Part shown: positions 33,996-36,420 of the stretch, in pieces
Layout: each line of letters begins with the position of its first letter
Numbering within the stretch: the first letter of the stretch is position 1
Assembly (NCBI GenBank): GCA_964644845.1
Contig: CAZXXS010000034.1
Coordinates: forward strand, 1-36,420
Origin: Geothermovivens sp964644845
Lineage (GTDB): Bacteria > Zhuqueibacterota > Zhuqueibacteria > Oleimicrobiales > Geothermoviventaceae
Reading direction: 5' to 3'
DNA: 36,420 nt
Notes under the pieces: generated by a model
Database searches by the model: none
Told to the model about the DNA's origin: nothing
The model's input: the letters and a program-made list of their open reading frames with translations, nothing else
Made by a program: the position numbers and the translations under genes

Positions 33996-34068
33996 AAGCG
34001 GCAACACGAACAATCGTTACTGGATCGAGAAAGCCCTTCGGTACCGATCGGGAAAGCAGGTTTTGCCG

Positions 34069-34716
34069 TTAGAAAGCGTACACGTTGATGGTCCCGCCAA
34101 AGTAAAGGCCACCCACGCTGTTGGCTTCGAAAGCCGCCGTTTTCTGAGCCCCCGCTGAACTGAGCTCAAATTGCCACCCCAGGCTGACCCTCGGCACCAG
34201 AAAGTACTCCACTTCCGTCATGATGAAAAAACCGGTAGCCGTGGAAGAGCACTTACCCATCACCGGAAACGGAGAAGGCTCCTTTATCCTGTGGATCGAC
34301 AGACCGAACCCCACCTGGGACTGAAAGCGGCCTGCTCGGCCACCCCCGGTGCCAACACCGAGATTGAAAATGGTTTGTTGCCAGGTGGTTGAGCAGGAAG
34401 ACGGCGATCCAGGCGGTTGAGTCCCGGCTTTTTTCTCCTGGCTGAGGTGCCGCACGCTGATCAGTACGGGGAACCCCTTCACTTTCAGCTGTGCAAGAAA
34501 CCCTGCCGGGAAGGCCCAGCGGGACGCGTAGGTTTCCGGAAAACGGTCGTGAGAGATGCGAAAGGCCCCGTAGGTCGCTGCGAGACGCAAACGATTCTCC
34601 GGCATGAGGAAAAAGCCGCCCCAGGCAAAAAGTGTCTTGGGGATGAAGACGAGTACTGACAAAGCAAGCGCCAAAAGCGCTATGCGCGTTCTGCACCACG
34701 TGGAGAGGATCTTCAT
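34069..34716 (-). CDS. Probable outer-membrane beta-barrel protein of unknown function
   Basis: This 215-residue protein has a signal peptide (about residues 10-31, ending LFA-WGG). It is followed by alternating amphipathic strands such as NRLRLAATYGAFRIS, FQSQVGFGLSIHRI and YFLVPRVSLGWQFELSS. It ends with a strand closing in Phe (YFGGTINVYAF), the usual outer-membrane barrel signature. The size fits an eight-stranded barrel. A Ser/Cys/Pro-rich loop lies near residues 100-112. I cannot name the family. CGGAGTTGAC precedes the ATG at 34716. It sits downstream of the channel gene on the same strand with a 278-bp spacer in which I see no gene. Confidence 0.72.
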   Translation of the reverse strand: MKILSTWCRTRIALLALALSVLVFIPKTLFAWGGFFLMPENRLRLAATYGAFRISHDRFPETYASRWAFPAGFLAQLKVKGFPVLISVRHLSQEKKAGTQPPGSPSSCSTTWQQTIFNLGVGTGGGRAGRFQSQVGFGLSIHRIKEPSPFPVMGKCSSTATGFFIMTEVEYFLVPRVSLGWQFELSSAGAQKTAAFEANSVGGLYFGGTINVYAF

Positions 34717-34994
34717 GTCAACTCCGTGAGGTTTTGCACAGTCCAGAAGGCCTGAGAAGCGTAACGCCGCAGGTCGGTTCTCGTTCTCTCGCTTCGAGAA
34801 GGAAGCGCGGGAGCTCCGTGGCCTGATCTACAGAGCCGTTTGAAGCTGCCAGCAGTGCGCCGACTGCGCCAGGGGTAGAAGCCCGGTTGTGGACCAGAAC
34901 AGGTTTTTCCCGCCCGGGAGTAAGGCTCGCTGTTGGCCTTAGCGGGATGTCTGTTCAAAGGGTTTCGGTGCGTAGCGAATCTGGTGCGTCTGGA

Positions 34995-36092
34995 CTAAAC
35001 GTTGGTTTCGACGGGCTTTTCCGGAACTTTGCCCTGCCGCAGGTAAGTCCTCAAGAGGTCGACCTGGTGAACCTCGCCGAGAACGATCAGGCGGTCGCCT
35101 GCGTGCAGCACGGTTTGCGGGCCGGGGTTCAGCTCGAACTTGCGGCCGGTTTTCCTTCGAATGGCGAGCACGATTAGGCCCGTGCGCTGGGGAATCTGCA
35201 ACTCGCGCAAGATCTTTCCGATCAGTGGTGAGTCGTCGGGGACGTCGATTTCTTCCAGCCGCATCTCGACCTCACCGCCCCGCATGATGATTTCGAGGAA
35301 ATCCACAACCGACGGCCTCAAGACCACCGAAGCCATTCGGAGCCCTTCGATCACGTTTGGCGAAATCACGTGATTGGCGCCGGCGCGGACGAGCTTTTGC
35401 TGGGTGTGAGGATCCACAGCGCGCGCCACGATGTAGAGACTGGGGTTGAGTGCTCGGGCGCTGATGACGACGAACAGGTTGTCGGCATCCTCTGCCAGGC
35501 TGCTAATCAGACCGCGGGCGTGCTGGATGTTGGCAGCCACAAGAGTCTCGTCCTTTGTGGCATCTCCTTCGATGATGGGTAAGTCGGGAAAGGCCTCATT
35601 GAGAACCTGTACGTGATCCGGATCTCTTTCGATGGCCACAAGCGGCTGGCCGACACGCTGGAATTCTTCAATCACCTGGCGACCCGTGTCGCCTGCGCCG
35701 CACAGAATGACGTGGTCGCGCAATTTCTGGATTTGTTTCAACATGCGGCGGCTCCTGAAGGCTTTGTGGAGCTCCCTTTCGACGTAAAGACTTGTAACCG
35801 ATGCCACGAAGACGGAAACGACGATCAAACCGAAGAAAATCAGGGCCATGGTGAAAACACGGCCCCAAAGGTTTAGCGGACCGATCTCTCGGTACCCGAC
35901 GGACGCGATCGTGATCACGGTCATGTAGATCGAGTCGATTGGGTTCCAGCCCTCGATGAGCATGTAGCCGAACGTGCCAATCGCCACGAGTCCGAAGAAA
36001 AGGAGCAAGACGGTCTTCACCTTGCCCCACACTTCGGTCACGTCGCGGGCGAGCAGCTCGCGAGGACTGAGTTCAGGAATGGGTTCGGTCAT
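34995..36092 (-). CDS. Two-TM ion channel with RCK/TrkA domains, unusual GYRE filter
   Basis: This 365-residue protein has a membrane helix at about residues 25-45, a pore loop with filter at 64-69, a second helix at 78-103, an RCK/TrkA-N Rossmann domain from about 118 (VILCGAGDTGRQVIEEF), and a TrkA-C domain from about 285 to 355. This is the MthK-like layout of ligand-gated potassium channels. The filter reads TIASVGYREIGPL, so the canonical TVGYGD is SVGYRE; Arg68 replaces the last filter glycine. The RCK nucleotide motif is intact. I start at the ATG at 36092, which overlaps the VanZ-family frame by 20 bases; the longer frame from 36251 overlaps that gene more and is not channel-like. Ion selectivity cannot be assumed to be potassium. 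Confidence 0.88.
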   Translation of the reverse strand: MTEPIPELSPRELLARDVTEVWGKVKTVLLLFFGLVAIGTFGYMLIEGWNPIDSIYMTVITIASVGYREIGPLNLWGRVFTMALIFFGLIVVSVFVASVTSLYVERELHKAFRSRRMLKQIQKLRDHVILCGAGDTGRQVIEEFQRVGQPLVAIERDPDHVQVLNEAFPDLPIIEGDATKDETLVAANIQHARGLISSLAEDADNLFVVISARALNPSLYIVARAVDPHTQQKLVRAGANHVISPNVIEGLRMASVVLRPSVVDFLEIIMRGGEVEMRLEEIDVPDDSPLIGKILRELQIPQRTGLIVLAIRRKTGRKFELNPGPQTVLHAGDRLIVLGEVHQVDLLRTYLRQGKVPEKPVETNV

Positions 36093-36420
36093 GATGCTGA
36101 AGGTCCGCTTGTTCGAACGCAAACTCTGCACGGTGCGCCGCGGATCTGGAGGCCCGTGAGGACAGGCGGGCGCGATGACGTGGCCGCAGCCGCCGAACCA
36201 GGGAATCCAGACGTCGGCGAATTCTGTCGCGTTGACCGAAGACAAGAACACCGAGGATCAACCCAAAGACGTCGGCCACGAAATCCAACACCTCGGGGTA
36301 CCGACCGGGTACGAAAGATTGGTGAAGTTCGTCGCTGATCGCGTACAGCGAACCGACGACGAGAACGAGAATAAGCGCGAAGTCGCGCAGAACACGGTTG
36401 CGTTGGTAGTAGAAAGCCCT
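36073..36420 (-). CDS. VanZ-family membrane protein, C-terminal part (cut by right edge)
   Basis: The frame enters from the right edge and runs 115 codons to a stop at 36073-36075. It shows a membrane helix (LRDFALILVLVVGSLYAI), then the VanZ signature SDELHQSFVPGRYPEVLDF and a last helix ADVFGLILGVLVFGQ, followed by a basic tail. VanZ proteins are small membrane proteins named for teicoplanin resistance; most are of unknown function. The N-terminus lies outside the window. Its end overlaps the start of the channel gene by 20 bases, so the two are probably co-transcribed. Confidence 0.85.
   Translation of the reverse strand, partial: RAFYYQRNRVLRDFALILVLVVGSLYAISDELHQSFVPGRYPEVLDFVADVFGLILGVLVFGQRDRIRRRLDSLVRRLRPRHRARLSSRASRSAAHRAEFAFEQADLQHHDRTHS

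Overview
The window (mid-to-high 50s % GC by eye) looks like ordinary chromosome from a Gram-negative (diderm) bacterium. The diderm evidence is a Lol lipoprotein-release pair, an outer-membrane porin, a second probable outer-membrane barrel, and periplasmic and secreted proteins with signal peptides. Shine-Dalgarno sequences of the GGAGG type are strong and common, and GTG and TTG starts are frequent. The gene styles (GMEY-type secreted M1 peptidase, small HNHH/Cys secreted protein beside a metal-uptake porin, DUF5808 mini-protein) recall uncultivated lineages of the FCB superphylum, but nothing here fixes the phylum. No rRNA, tRNA, CRISPR array, phage or defence locus was seen.

Layout. (1) 1-5655, minus strand: start of a GH38 alpha-mannosidase cut by the left edge, a 2,4-diaminopentanoate-dehydrogenase-like enzyme, a TrmH/SpoU RNA methyltransferase coupled to a multi-pass membrane protein, and a secreted M1 metallopeptidase. 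(2) 6495-14904, plus strand: RtcA and an MscS channel; a probable lipoprotein overlapping a divergent polysaccharide deacetylase, then a PdxJ-family protein that lacks the catalytic residues; an HD-domain protein, tryptophanase and an overlapping HAD hydrolase. (3) 15010-23634, minus strand: an IS1634-like transposase relative with an unrecognisable catalytic core, an RDD membrane protein with a near-consensus promoter, a DUF5808 mini-protein, a small hydrophobic protein, and a metal-uptake cluster (HNHH/Cys secreted protein, porin, ZnuA-like binding protein, ZnuB-like permease) with no ATPase gene. (4) 24428-33951, plus strand: prfB with its programmed +1 frameshift, alr, lysS, lolC/E and lolD as a tight run, then clpC with its own terminator and an unrecognised 255-residue protein. 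(5) 34069-36420, minus strand: an outer-membrane-like protein, a two-TM channel with RCK/TrkA domains, and the end of a VanZ-family protein cut by the right edge.

How the genes work together. The prfB-lolD run joins housekeeping functions: translation termination, D-alanine supply, lysyl-tRNA charging and lipoprotein export. The metal cluster would move Zn or Mn across both membranes but needs an ATPase from elsewhere. Most other units are one- to three-gene operons separated by unusually long intergenic spacers (six of roughly 340-1040 bp).

No clearly new multi-gene system was found. The observations most worth following are the catalytically rewired PdxJ-family protein, the apparently domesticated transposase, the channel with a GYRE selectivity filter, and the metal-uptake cluster without an ATPase.
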